A stretch of 64,000 nt of DNA from Prochloraceae cyanobacterium PL24a_bin.78 (GCA_028281945.1 JANQIW010000068.1:57018-121017); one strand, 5' to 3'. Positions 20,801-29,442 are shown, counted from the stretch's first letter. Numbers and translations: made by a program. Notes: generated by a model from the letters alone, not told the origin.

Positions 20801-23109
20801 GTTACCTCTAACAATAACCTGTGTTGAGGATCAATACTATAGGCTTCCCTGGGGGAAATATTAAAGAAATGGGCATCAAATTTATCAATATCGTTTAAAT
20901 ACCCCCCAGGAGTGTTATGACGAGGCACTATGGAAATTTCATCTCTACCATTTGCTAATAACTCCCAAAAGCCTTGAGGATTTGTCGCGCCAGGGAAACG
21001 ACATCCCATTCCCACCACTGCAATGGGAATGTTTTGATTTCCTTTGTTGTCATTGTTAACATTCTGATACTGAGTTGCAGTAGTTTCTCCTTTCCCATTC
21101 TCTTTGCCTAAATTCTCTCCTGCTAAATATTGAGACAAAGTCAAAATATTGGGATAATCGTATACCAAGGTAGGGGAAATTTTTCTACCTAACCAATCTT
21201 CTAACTTAGCTGCCAATTGCACAGTTTTTACTGAATCCAAACCATAGTTAACAAAAGGAGTCTCTATTTCCACCATGCCGGCAGAAATCCCTGCTTCCGT
21301 GGCAATATTTTGTTTTAACCAAGCCTGAATTGATTGGTAGTCTACCCCTGAAATGTCTATCTCTTCTTGATTTGAACCTGCTTCTATTGATTTTCCTGAA
21401 GGGATTTCCCAACTACCTACCAACCTCAAATTACCTTGAGTAAAGCCTTTTTTACAAGCACTTCTCGCTATTTTTCCACTTGATGTTTTAGGAATACTAC
21501 CAGTTCTCAATAAAACAACTGCTGTTGGTATTAATTCGTGATGCTCAATTACCGCATTTCGTATGGCTTCTATAACTTCATCAACATTTAAATTTCGCAA
21601 ATAAGTCCGTTTTACTTCCGAAGCGATGACTAATTTTTCCTCTCCGTTTTCTTCAATGGAAAAAGCTGCACTATTATCTGGACGTAATGCAGGATGAGCT
21701 TTACTTATATTTAACTCTATATCTTGAGGATAATGATTTTTCCCCCGAATTATGATTAAATCTTTTATTCTTCCTGTCAAATATAATTCATTATCTCGGA
21801 GAAATCCTAAATCCCCTGTCCTTAAATAATCAATATTATCACACTCTCTTCCATTCTCATCTCGTAATCTTCCTTGAAAATTCTCTTGAGATTGCTTTTT
21901 GCGATGCCAATACCCTTGAGCTATACTATTACTTGTTACCCAAATTTCACCTATCCCCTCAGTTAAAGTCAAATCTTTAGGATCAACTATGATCACATCT
22001 TGGGCAGGATTCCCGCAACTTACAAAACTCTTACTGTTTTCATTATTCTCATCTGTAATTCTTACTTGATTTTCTTCTAAAGCACTGCTTTCTACATATA
22101 TAATCTTCGGTTCTAAATACCGCTTTCCTCCAGATATCAATAGAGTTCCTTCTGCCATTCCATAACATGGATAAAAGGCACTTTTCTTGAATCCACAACT
22201 AGAAAAATATTCACTAAAGCGATTTATGGTATCTGCTCTCACAGGTTCTGCTCCTGAGAATGCCATATCCCAACTTTCTAACTTTAGATGAGCCTTTTGT
22301 TCCTCAGAAATTTGGTTAACACACATTTCATAGGCAAAATTTGGACCACCACTTGTATTGACCCCATACTTGGATATTGCCTTCAGCCAACTTAAAGGGC
22401 GTTGTAAAAAAGTTACTGGCGACATTACATATGTCTTCTTAAAATCTGTATATATTGGTTGAAGCAGCCCACCTATTAATCCCATATCGTGATAAGGAGG
22501 AAGCCAACATAAAGCAATAGCTTCATTTGTATTTCCAAAAAAGACTCTTATCAATTCGCAGTTATGAATCAAATTCCCATGAGATACCATAACCCCTTTA
22601 GGTGTGCCCGTGGAACCACTAGTATATTGAAGAAATGCTAATGATTCTTCTGGTATGTCTATAGGTTGCCAATTTTCGGCTAAACTAGAAGCGATCGTAT
22701 CAGTAGCTAAACAAGTCAAACTTAGTCTTTCTTGTATATTTTCAATGAGAGAATTAGTTGTCAAAGCAAAAGTTGGTTTGGCATCATCAATAATTGCCTG
22801 AAGACGAGAAATCGATCGATTAGGCCGTGGAGGATAAGCGGGGGTTGCAATCACTCCTGCATACAGACAACCTAGAAAAGCAGAGATAAACTCTAATCCA
22901 GGTGGATAAAGTAATAATGCCCTTTTTCCTTTCCCATCAAGGGTTTGCAACCATGCTGCAATGGCCCTTGCTTGAGAATCGAGTTGTTGATAGGTAATAG
23001 TATCGGATTCCGTCTCTCCATCTTGTAGAAAGGCGAAGGCAATCTTTGTATTCTCTTTGTCTGCTCGGGAGCGTACAAGCTCTACGAAATTAGAGAATGG
23101 AAGGCTCAT
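14866..23109 (-). CDS. ols: Type I polyketide synthase, olefin synthase (1-alkene biosynthesis): FAAL-ACP-KS-AT-KR-ACP-sulfotransferase-thioesterase
   Basis: FAAL LQYTSGSTGTPKGVMVSH; ACP NYGLDSVKTVQLA; KS MDTACSSSLVAVHLA; AT IGHSVGEYVAA with HAFHSPMM (malonyl-type); KR ITGGTGGFGKKIAQWL; second ACP LGLDSLMVMEV; ST ILSSPRSGSTLLRVMLAGHYNI; alpha/beta hydrolase LCLHGILDQG...MAHSFGSVIAG. Matches the known Ols architecture. Confidence 0.92.
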   Translation of the reverse strand: MSLPFSNFVELVRSRADKENTKIAFAFLQDGETESDTITYQQLDSQARAIAAWLQTLDGKGKRALLLYPPGLEFISAFLGCLYAGVIATPAYPPRPNRSISRLQAIIDDAKPTFALTTNSLIENIQERLSLTCLATDTIASSLAENWQPIDIPEESLAFLQYTSGSTGTPKGVMVSHGNLIHNCELIRVFFGNTNEAIALCWLPPYHDMGLIGGLLQPIYTDFKKTYVMSPVTFLQRPLSWLKAISKYGVNTSGGPNFAYEMCVNQISEEQKAHLKLESWDMAFSGAEPVRADTINRFSEYFSSCGFKKSAFYPCYGMAEGTLLISGGKRYLEPKIIYVESSALEENQVRITDENNENSKSFVSCGNPAQDVIIVDPKDLTLTEGIGEIWVTSNSIAQGYWHRKKQSQENFQGRLRDENGRECDNIDYLRTGDLGFLRDNELYLTGRIKDLIIIRGKNHYPQDIELNISKAHPALRPDNSAAFSIEENGEEKLVIASEVKRTYLRNLNVDEVIEAIRNAVIEHHELIPTAVVLLRTGSIPKTSSGKIARSACKKGFTQGNLRLVGSWEIPSGKSIEAGSNQEEIDISGVDYQSIQAWLKQNIATEAGISAGMVEIETPFVNYGLDSVKTVQLAAKLEDWLGRKISPTLVYDYPNILTLSQYLAGENLGKENGKGETTATQYQNVNNDNKGNQNIPIAVVGMGCRFPGATNPQGFWELLANGRDEISIVPRHNTPGGYLNDIDKFDAHFFNISPREAYSIDPQHRLLLEVTWETLENANIPAESLAGKSTGVFIGVSSHDYSLLHHQGSYNPYTPTGNAHSMAANRLSYFFDFTGPSITMDTACSSSLVAVHLAIQSLRNGECQTAIAGGVNLILSSNITASLSQAGMLSEDGKCKTFSTDADGYVRGEGCGLILLKPLADAIADGDKILATILGSAINQDGRSNGLTAPNGLAQQAVISSALKNAKISSHEVSYLETHGTGTPLGDPIELNSIKKVLNGDRVYLSSVKTNIGHLEAAAGIAGLIKTILSLQHKKILPHLNLKQINPHIDLGENLQISPNLLDWQTTSIPRTAGVSSFGFGGTNAHVIVREWENDTDLNPQQNNGKSLDVLGKPEGLEDKYSLTKPSNYYPFNLFTLSAKTDSALNLLARKYLQFLYENPDVNLGEICYNLNTGRSQLPKRIGIIGKNREEIQEKLRQIQNSKKVNDGKIVFLFTGQGSQYFQMGYQLYQTQPVFAEALKECADILKEYLEDYLLDVIFQEKYTELINQTAYTQPALFAIEYALAKMWLHWGVKPDILIGHSVGEYVAATIAGVFSLPEGLKLIAHRGKLMQDLPPGKMAAVFAPVSEVKRAIATSQREVSIAAINGFDNVVISGEGNTITDIMANLATLGIKTKELIVSHAFHSPMMQPILTKFSTVAHQINYQKPKIKIISNLNGKQVREEMATPSYWIRHISETVRFAPSIESLKTEEALTFIEIGPKPTLINLASQCLDNQENTLWLPSLHPKREDWEQILTSLGELWSKTSIKINWKNFYQGCQYNKINLPNYVFERESYWLKVVADAKHHGMDSPLGDSKKLLNISDWLYQVEWEETSSISSQQIYPYLAIADNQQTPILEVIKNLHRDCLIINKQGNLPENLAENLSEENSLENLKANQKTNQQENLANIINQAYPKVKGIIYIAENTSPHKISQECYQIIQLIKILKEKQLPLWIITKGATPINNHQNLAAASLIGLARVIALENPEIWGGLIDINPAENNQNKNQNIIPSILAEKKGQIYAVNQGKSYTPILKRKANLTNPANLPPEIKANATYLITGGTGGFGKKIAQWLIKLGAKHLVLVGRNIPQSKLENIGVDMEYLQCDVTNPIEVENLIPNITTSEYPLAGIIHAAGIIDDGLLTNLSLQQITNVIQPKVLGSWNLHTATEKLPLDFFILISSIASLLGSPGQGNYATANAFMDALATFRKEKQLPALSVNFGPINVGMASRGWGIKGLKVMEAEIALTALEKTWLDTQTGIFDADWEAISRRFKDVAKNDYFSQVINTPTATPSVYQNLLNTPENQREEYLLSYLRKIIAESLAIETANIGDSENLLDLGLDSLMVMEVINQLKEELKLMLYPREIYQRPRIDYLAKYLKSEFNRIHLEIQPVEIEDKIQESSQINLLQGITFPTENITVEKPIESPCIFILSSPRSGSTLLRVMLAGHYNIVAPPELHLLPFANMAQRNEYLAESYLGEGLEKAFIELTGENPEKVSEIIKNLVEEKASIAEVYEMLCQQAEEKILVDKSPTYALQKQTLETAEKLFKNAKYIHLIRHPYPVIESFVKLRMDKLIGLAGDNPYRIGELVWYQSNQNILQFFNQLDSQKKHQILYENLVTNPEAEMKKLCQFLEIDFDSALLTPYQGERMTDGVYTQSLSVGDPNFLKYQSIKPELAQAWQKIKLPIQIDNNTQELGKNLGYQLLQNQSQSTPEIPMVEEYIQIRGLQLCLCCWGDSAKPIVLCLHGILDQGIVWEEIALDLVTKGYRVIAPDLRGHGLSEHLGKGGSYNLLDFVADLDGIAEYLGKSFILMAHSFGSVIAGVFAAIRPEWVQELILVEPVIPTKIQEDEIVDSLGIELDYLSSTPQHPVFSSINEAANWLKEADSSLSERIAINLARRITKKCDNGITWRWDRLLRGRGLFNGIDRPKYLKLLSQITIKTLIVYGNNSSFNRPEDIIDMEEVMKKARKEIINGGHNLHLECPYDLINLVFN

Positions 23110-23385
23110 TTATGGTATTAGCTACTCCTTTTGTTGATGACTAAATAATTGATAATTGACAATTTAAACACACCCGCAGGCGGTTTCTGAGTCAGAGTAG
23201 AGGCTTTTTGGTTTGGGAGTTTAAAAAATTGTGCTTTTCGTCAATATATCAGCGCACATTACTATATAAGCTAAAAATCCCCTATCTAATCATATCTTAA
23301 TATATTTTAAAATATTTTCGATCAAACTTGGCAATACCATAGCATTGCCGGTATAAATTGGATCCCAGTGAGTGAGAAATAACTG

Positions 23386-24423
23386 CTAATTTTGACTTAT
23401 GATCTTAAGTCGTACCAGACGTTCTCCTGTTTCATCCAGTTTTACTTCTATGGTTTCCCCACTCAAAGACTCAAGACAGCTAATCAAAGAGCGTAAATGG
23501 GGGGTACTTGCCCCTGTATCCACAAATAATCTCTCTGAAGCATTGCCAAGACGTTTCCAAATTGTATAAAACTTTACCACAATTTCTTCTAGTTGAGTGG
23601 CTACTTTGACTAAATCTGCGGTGGAATGTAAACAATCTAATCTTAAGGCTTCATCGATGGCTAATTCTAAATCAATTTGAGAATCTCTCAATTTTTGTAC
23701 TTTGGCTGCGGCATCAAGATATTTAGAAAGGTTTTTAGCATCTATGGTAACTTTTTTGATGTTATCTACATCTGCATTGGTGATTATTTCTTTTTGAATG
23801 TCTTCGATATGATTTTCTGGCAATTTCTCCATTTCTTTGACTAAAGGTGCAAGATGACGGGGCGGCAGGGATCCTTCACTTGCTTTTTCTTTGACTTCTT
23901 CTGGTAGAAGTTCGGAAGTCATTGCCATCCATTCGTCTTGTAGTTGTTTTACTTCTCTGCGTGTGATCCGTTCGCCATTTTGGGCTGCTTCACTTACCAA
24001 TTTTTGTACTTCAGGATCTGATTTTGCTGTTTCTACAAAGGCTCTTTTGCTGAAGTTATTAATGGTGGCAGGATCCAAGTTTCCTTCTGCTAACAAGGTA
24101 TCGGCACTATTGGCTAATTGGATTAAGGCATAAGCTTGACTTTTGGTGATTTCCCGTTTTTTCAGCCAGTTGAGAAATCCACTTCCTCGCCCGTCTCCTC
24201 CTTGTTTTTGGCGATCTCGCACTGCTCTTAAAATTCTTCCTCGCCAAATGTCTGTCTGCAAATCGAAGCGATCGCATACTTTCCATATTTCATCTAATTT
24301 AGAGAGGAATTCTTGTTCTTCTATTTCCTCATCTTCTGGATCTGGTATTTTAAATTCTAAGTCTCGCGGGGTTTCTAAGGCTGCTGTTATTTCATCAGAA
24401 GATACTGAATTTTCTAGCATCAT
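23386..24423 (-). CDS. Conserved hypothetical protein with ParB/KorB-like central helical region
   Basis: FLNWLKKREITKSQAYALIQLANSADTLLAEGNLDPATINNFSKRAFVETAKSDPEVQKLVSEAAQNGERITRREVKQLQDEW resembles ParB HTH/interdomain organisation; no N-terminal ParB CTPase motif seen. Confidence 0.5.
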   Translation of the reverse strand: MMLENSVSSDEITAALETPRDLEFKIPDPEDEEIEEQEFLSKLDEIWKVCDRFDLQTDIWRGRILRAVRDRQKQGGDGRGSGFLNWLKKREITKSQAYALIQLANSADTLLAEGNLDPATINNFSKRAFVETAKSDPEVQKLVSEAAQNGERITRREVKQLQDEWMAMTSELLPEEVKEKASEGSLPPRHLAPLVKEMEKLPENHIEDIQKEIITNADVDNIKKVTIDAKNLSKYLDAAAKVQKLRDSQIDLELAIDEALRLDCLHSTADLVKVATQLEEIVVKFYTIWKRLGNASERLFVDTGASTPHLRSLISCLESLSGETIEVKLDETGERLVRLKIISQN

Positions 24424-24487
24424 GCTACTTTTTTAGAGGGACGATTTTCCCATTATACTGTATTTTGTGTTACTAATTATAATGAAT

Positions 24488-24947
24488 ATTGAGATCAATT
24501 TTCAAAAATAATGATAGAGTTATTGATTAAGATCGATGTAATAAATAAGAAGTAAAAAGTAAGAAGAGATACTTAAAATTCTCCCAAGTCTCCCCATTCC
24601 TCCCATTCTCCCCAATCCTCCCATTCTCATCATCACCATAAACTATTCTTAAAAAAACCACTCCCATTCTCCCCATCTCCCATTCACCCATTCTCCCCAT
24701 CTCCCATTCTTCCCATTCTCCCCATTCCTCCCATTCTCATCATCACCATAAACTATTCTTAAAAAAACCACTCCCATTCTCCCCATCTCCCATTCACCCA
24801 TTCTCCCCATCTCCCATTCACCCATTCTCCCATTCTCCCATTCTTACCATTCCACCCATTCACCCATTCTCCCCATTCCTCCCATTCTCCCCATCACCAT
24901 AAACTATTCTTAAAAAAACCACTCCCATTCCCCTGTCTACTTCATAG
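24488..24947 (-). repeat. Dispersed intergenic repeat family, copy F, expanded satellite with 110-bp internal period
   Basis: CATCACCATAAACTATTCTTAAAAAAACCACTCCCATTC at 24631, 24741 and 24892, embedded in CCCATTCTCC tracts; start GATCAATTTTCAAAAATAATGATAGAGTTA resembles the family end. Confidence 0.7.
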
Positions 24948-24959
24948 AATCACAATTAA

Positions 24960-27881
24960 CTAATCCAATATTTCCACCACACCTTTGTGGCCATCAAGAC
25001 GTACAAATTGCCCATTTTTTAATAAAGAAGTAGCATCAGTAACATCCATAACCGCAGGAATTTCATATTCACGAGCAATAATTGCCCCATGGGAAAGCCG
25101 GCCACCAACTTCAGCAATAATTCCTCCTGCCCTCATCAGTAAAGGAGTCCAGCCAGAATCAGTATAAGGAACAACAACTATGTTACTAGAGTCTACGTCT
25201 TCCATTTCCGATAGACTAAGGAATATTCTCACTTTTCCTTCCACTAACCCTGGACTTGCGCCTATGCCTTGTAAATATTTATTATCAGAGGAAATAGCTG
25301 TTTGATTCATCATAGCATTAGCAGAAATTTTACCATAAACAACATTTGGCACAGAAGTTATTTCCTTACTTTTTTCTAATTGAGCACGTCTTTCCTTAAT
25401 TATTTTAGGAACTTTTTCAATTAAAACCCGATCTTTTTCCTTAATTATTTTTTCTATTTCTTGAATTTCTAAAAAATATAAATCCTCTTTCTTTTCTAAT
25501 AATCCAGATTGCTGCCAATACTCTCCTATCCCTAAAAGACTCCAACGTAAATTAGCTAATAATTTAGAATATATTTCCGTTACTTTTCCTTTAAGATTCA
25601 ATCTTTTTTGGACTACATTCAATTGCCAACTACTTTTCTTTAAATTAATAACCGTTTTATTGCGTTGTTCTTTAATCTCTTTCGGTTCAAACAAAAATTT
25701 AGTAAACATTGTTCTCACAGGGCGAGGCTCTTCTTTCCAACGAGGAACAGTAATATCTGTTGCCACATCGCTTAAATAACCAAATTTTTCTAACCATACT
25801 TGGAATTTTTCTAAAATACTTTCTCCATCTGGCATTTCTGCTAAATATGCGAATAAAGAAGAACTATTTTGAGGGCTTATTTTATAGTAAGATTCTAAAT
25901 GGATTAGTGATAATAAATTACTCGCATCTGCTGCTAAACTAGCGAGTGAGCGCATGGATTTGATTTCTGGGGTTTGACTATTATCTAATTCTTCTTCTGA
26001 AACTTTTAAAATAGCCTGTCTCAAGCTTAAACTTAAAGGTGCAAGAATACTATAATAAGTTGCTTTAGTTAAAACAGATAAAATTAGTTCGATTCTCGAA
26101 AATAACTCTTCAGATAACATTTCTTGAGGTGATTTTTCTGTTAGTAACCTCAGAGTTGGTTCAAATTTCGATCGATAATCTGATTCAAAATCTTCCTCTA
26201 AATTCCATTCTCGCCTTGCCAAACGTAATAAACCAAAAACATTTTTCAAAGTAGAAAAAATAGGAGGTTTACTAAATTTTGCACCTCTAGTTAGGAATTC
26301 TAAACTTTCAGGAGGTAAACCCATTCTCAGGAAAATTTCTCCTAATAAAGAAGCATTAAAATACGCTCGATGATAATGAAGAGTTGCCGTTTTTCTAAAG
26401 TCTAAATCTTGACTACGTTTTCCTAAAACTAAAGTAAATAATTCCCCCCAAACATCACAAGTTAAATCTCGATTGATCGACCAAGTTAGAGGCTTAATGA
26501 AGCCTGGAATTACTTCTGCTGCTATTTTTCTAGTCCAAATTGGTTGTAAATTAGTAATTGGTCTTGCTTGTAATAACCATAATGTATTACCATCGTAAGT
26601 CCATTCAAGATCTTGAGGGATTCCGTGGTACAAATCTTCAATTTCCCTAGCTATTTTTGCCACTAATTTAATTAAATTAGGAGGAATTTCTCCGTCTCCT
26701 TCTATGTTTAAATCTTCTTGATTTCCACTAAAAAATACTCGATATTGATCAGGTGTAAATTGTCCTGAAACTACTTGAGTTGCATCCCCTAGTAAAGCTT
26801 CTATAACCACACAATTATTAAGTCCAATAATTGGATCTCTACTAAAGGCAACTCCGGAAAAAATACCTTGAATTTGCTTTTGAATTATCACCGCCATAGA
26901 AGTATCTTTTTGGAGTTTATCTCGGCGATATTGAATGGCTCCCAAATTATGATAAGAAGCCAAACAATCTAAAATTGCCCCTTCCAAATCATCTCGATTA
27001 GTAACATTTAAAATACTGGAATATTGCCCTGCTGCTGAATAAGTATTGGTATCTTCTCCTATAGCCGAAGATCTTACTACTAGAGGATTAGCAGGCGTAG
27101 GTTGTAAGTATTCAGGTAAATTTTTGGGATCCTCTCCTGGCATCAATATCCAAGCATCAGGAATAGAATATCCCCAATGTTTTAATTGAGCCAAATTTGC
27201 GGCCTTTTGTCCTACTTTTTCCGGATTAAGTGGATGTTTTAGAGAAATGATACTTTGATTACCAGAGAAAAAACGAAACATAGTTTTAGATTCTGAATTA
27301 ACTTGAGTGGTGGGCAAATCTAAATCATCGGGGATTTTTTGCATAATCCACCAGAGTAAACCTGCAAGAGTGATGGCTGCTACCAGATATTCCCCATCAT
27401 GGGGGCGCAATAAGCTTAAGATTAAAGGTAGTAAAATTAATACTAACAATTTTCCCGTTTCACGATGGCGAAAGATGGTAAAACCTACCCCGGAAATTAC
27501 AAAAATCAAACCAGCAGCTACTGGATTATGGACTATAATCCCCCAAACTACATTAGTCATACCAGCCCCTCTAGTCATCCAATAACGCCCCATCACTAAA
27601 GCAATTAAAGCTATCAATTCCCAAATTGGTTGAGTAGGGAAGAAAATTCGAGCTAGCAAAACTGCTATAATCCCTTTAGAGGCTTCAGATAATACGGCTA
27701 AAATCCCAGTTAATTTGCCACCATGGTAAAAAGCAGCAGAAACGGAAATATTGCCACTACCTACTTGAGAGAGGCGAATTCCTGTCAGACGATAGGTTAT
27801 CCATTTAATCAGAGGTAATCCTCCTAAAATTGGGCACAAAAGGAAAATTAGTAAAGCACCCCAAACTTGTGTTAATGTCAT
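24960..27881 (-). CDS. PlsY-like membrane domain fused to PEP synthase / pyruvate phosphate dikinase-type domains
   Basis: N-term hydrophobic PlsY-like region (VGSGNISVSAAFYHGG, SKGIIAVLLARI, IFRHRETGKLL); then PPDK N-terminal domain (KVGQKAANLAQLKHWGYSIPDAWIL, VVRSSAIGEDTNTYSAAGQYSSILNV, DLEWTYDGNTLWLLQARPI) and C-terminal PEP-utiliser swivel domain (MRAGGIIAEVGGRLSHGAIIAREYEIPAVMDV). Confidence 0.85.
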   Translation of the reverse strand: MTLTQVWGALLIFLLCPILGGLPLIKWITYRLTGIRLSQVGSGNISVSAAFYHGGKLTGILAVLSEASKGIIAVLLARIFFPTQPIWELIALIALVMGRYWMTRGAGMTNVVWGIIVHNPVAAGLIFVISGVGFTIFRHRETGKLLVLILLPLILSLLRPHDGEYLVAAITLAGLLWWIMQKIPDDLDLPTTQVNSESKTMFRFFSGNQSIISLKHPLNPEKVGQKAANLAQLKHWGYSIPDAWILMPGEDPKNLPEYLQPTPANPLVVRSSAIGEDTNTYSAAGQYSSILNVTNRDDLEGAILDCLASYHNLGAIQYRRDKLQKDTSMAVIIQKQIQGIFSGVAFSRDPIIGLNNCVVIEALLGDATQVVSGQFTPDQYRVFFSGNQEDLNIEGDGEIPPNLIKLVAKIAREIEDLYHGIPQDLEWTYDGNTLWLLQARPITNLQPIWTRKIAAEVIPGFIKPLTWSINRDLTCDVWGELFTLVLGKRSQDLDFRKTATLHYHRAYFNASLLGEIFLRMGLPPESLEFLTRGAKFSKPPIFSTLKNVFGLLRLARREWNLEEDFESDYRSKFEPTLRLLTEKSPQEMLSEELFSRIELILSVLTKATYYSILAPLSLSLRQAILKVSEEELDNSQTPEIKSMRSLASLAADASNLLSLIHLESYYKISPQNSSSLFAYLAEMPDGESILEKFQVWLEKFGYLSDVATDITVPRWKEEPRPVRTMFTKFLFEPKEIKEQRNKTVINLKKSSWQLNVVQKRLNLKGKVTEIYSKLLANLRWSLLGIGEYWQQSGLLEKKEDLYFLEIQEIEKIIKEKDRVLIEKVPKIIKERRAQLEKSKEITSVPNVVYGKISANAMMNQTAISSDNKYLQGIGASPGLVEGKVRIFLSLSEMEDVDSSNIVVVPYTDSGWTPLLMRAGGIIAEVGGRLSHGAIIAREYEIPAVMDVTDATSLLKNGQFVRLDGHKGVVEILD

Positions 27882-28041
27882 TTTTTTATAATTATTTTAA
27901 TTAAGGCTTTTTGGTAACTAACAAAGCTTAACATTGTTAAAATTTACTCTATTGTGTGCTCTAAGTATGCTAAATCAAAGTATGCTAAATCAAAGATATA
28001 ATCTATAGAATTATTTTAACCTTTAACTATATACTACATTA

Positions 28042-28782
28042 ATGTTGCAAACTAAAAAATCATCCATCAAAGAACAACTAAATCCCCTAATTCAAAAACT
28101 TGGTGATAGTATTTTGTCTCATTGGCAGAAATATTTCCATCTTTTACCTTATGAGTTACCACACTCTCTGGGTTATGTAGAGGGAAAACTCGAAGGTGAA
28201 AAATTAGTAATTGAAAATCATTGTTATCAAACCCCTCAATTTCGGAAACTTCATTTAGAGTTGGCTAAAGTGGGTAAAAATATTGATATTTTGCACTGTG
28301 TCATGTTTCCTAAGTCAGAATATTCTTTACCAATGTTTGGTTGTGATATTGTTTCAGGGAAGAGTGGTGTTAGTGCGGCTATTGTAGATCTTTCCCCCAT
28401 CACTCCTGAATTACAGCTATCAGAATCCTATCTTCAACCTCTTAGTCATCTTCCTAGGATTTCTTTTTCTCAACCACGGGAATTACCATCTTGGGCAGAT
28501 ATTTTTTCAGATTTTTGCTTATTTATTCGTCCTAGTAACTTAGAAGAAGAAGATTTATTTTTGTCTCGTGTCAGTGATTATTTAGATATTCACTGTAACA
28601 ATGCTGTTTCTTCTCATTCAGTATCAGAAAAAGAACAAGCTTTGAATTTAGCTGGACAACGTTATTATTGTTCTAAACAACAGCAAAATGATAAAACCCG
28701 TCGTTTACTGGAAAAAGCCTTTGGCAAAGATTGGGCAGATCGTTATATGAAGATGGTTTTGTTTGATATACCAGATAAATAG
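28042..28782 (+). CDS. pcyA: Phycocyanobilin:ferredoxin oxidoreductase
   Basis: Length and motifs (LPMFGCDIVSGKSGVSAAIVDLSP, YCSKQQQNDKTRRLLEKAFGKDWADRYMKMVLFDIP). Confidence 0.9.
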   Translation: MLQTKKSSIKEQLNPLIQKLGDSILSHWQKYFHLLPYELPHSLGYVEGKLEGEKLVIENHCYQTPQFRKLHLELAKVGKNIDILHCVMFPKSEYSLPMFGCDIVSGKSGVSAAIVDLSPITPELQLSESYLQPLSHLPRISFSQPRELPSWADIFSDFCLFIRPSNLEEEDLFLSRVSDYLDIHCNNAVSSHSVSEKEQALNLAGQRYYCSKQQQNDKTRRLLEKAFGKDWADRYMKMVLFDIPDK

Positions 28783-28821
28783 TTTTTAAAATCCACATTT
28801 AAAATATTTTTAACTAAAAAA

Positions 28822-29442
28822 TTATTTTTCTAAAATTAATTTAACTAGATTCTTAACTAAACGCTCTTCTGCCATAGGCATTAAATCTTTTCCATGAAGG
28901 AGTTCTTGAATCATAATATGATGAATAAGAGAACCAATAAAAATTCTTGCTACTGCTTCCGTATCAGTAATCTTTAATTCCTGACATTCTCGGAGATATT
29001 GAGTTAGAATTTTAGTAGCAGGTTGAGCTACATTACTTAAAAATAAATTAGATAAATCTGGGCGTTTTTCCGATTCTGTTAAAATTAATCTCACAAAACG
29101 AAGATATTGTGGATCCTTGACAACTTTTAACAATCTATAAGCTAAATTGGGCAAGACTTCTTCCGGCTTTCCTTGAAGTGGTTTGGCCCATACTAACTGG
29201 AATTTTTCACAGGCTAAATGTTTAATTAAGGCAGTAAATAAACCATTTTTATCGCAAAAGTGGCTATACAAAGTTTGTTTAGATACTCCTGCCCGTTTGG
29301 CAATATTATCCATAGTAGTACGAGCATAACCATATTTAAGGAATTCTGGCAAGGCTCCTTTAAGAATTTGTTCGGCTTTATCTAATCCTCTTGCTTGTTT
29401 CACTATTTTTGATTCGTTTTTTAATTTGCAAACAATACTCAT
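28822..29442 (-). CDS. TetR/AcrR family transcriptional regulator
   Basis: ILKGALPEFLKYGYARTTMDNIAKRAGVSKQTLYSHFCDKNGLFTALI = TetR N-terminal HTH. Confidence 0.92.
   Translation of the reverse strand: MSIVCKLKNESKIVKQARGLDKAEQILKGALPEFLKYGYARTTMDNIAKRAGVSKQTLYSHFCDKNGLFTALIKHLACEKFQLVWAKPLQGKPEEVLPNLAYRLLKVVKDPQYLRFVRLILTESEKRPDLSNLFLSNVAQPATKILTQYLRECQELKITDTEAVARIFIGSLIHHIMIQELLHGKDLMPMAEERLVKNLVKLILEK

Noticed and set aside
23171-23196. CCCGCAGGCGGTTTCTGAGTCAGA resembles a short 16S rRNA segment (CGCAGGCGGTTT...AGTC)
   Set aside because: Only ~12 contiguous matching bases, no surrounding rRNA sequence; treated as coincidence.
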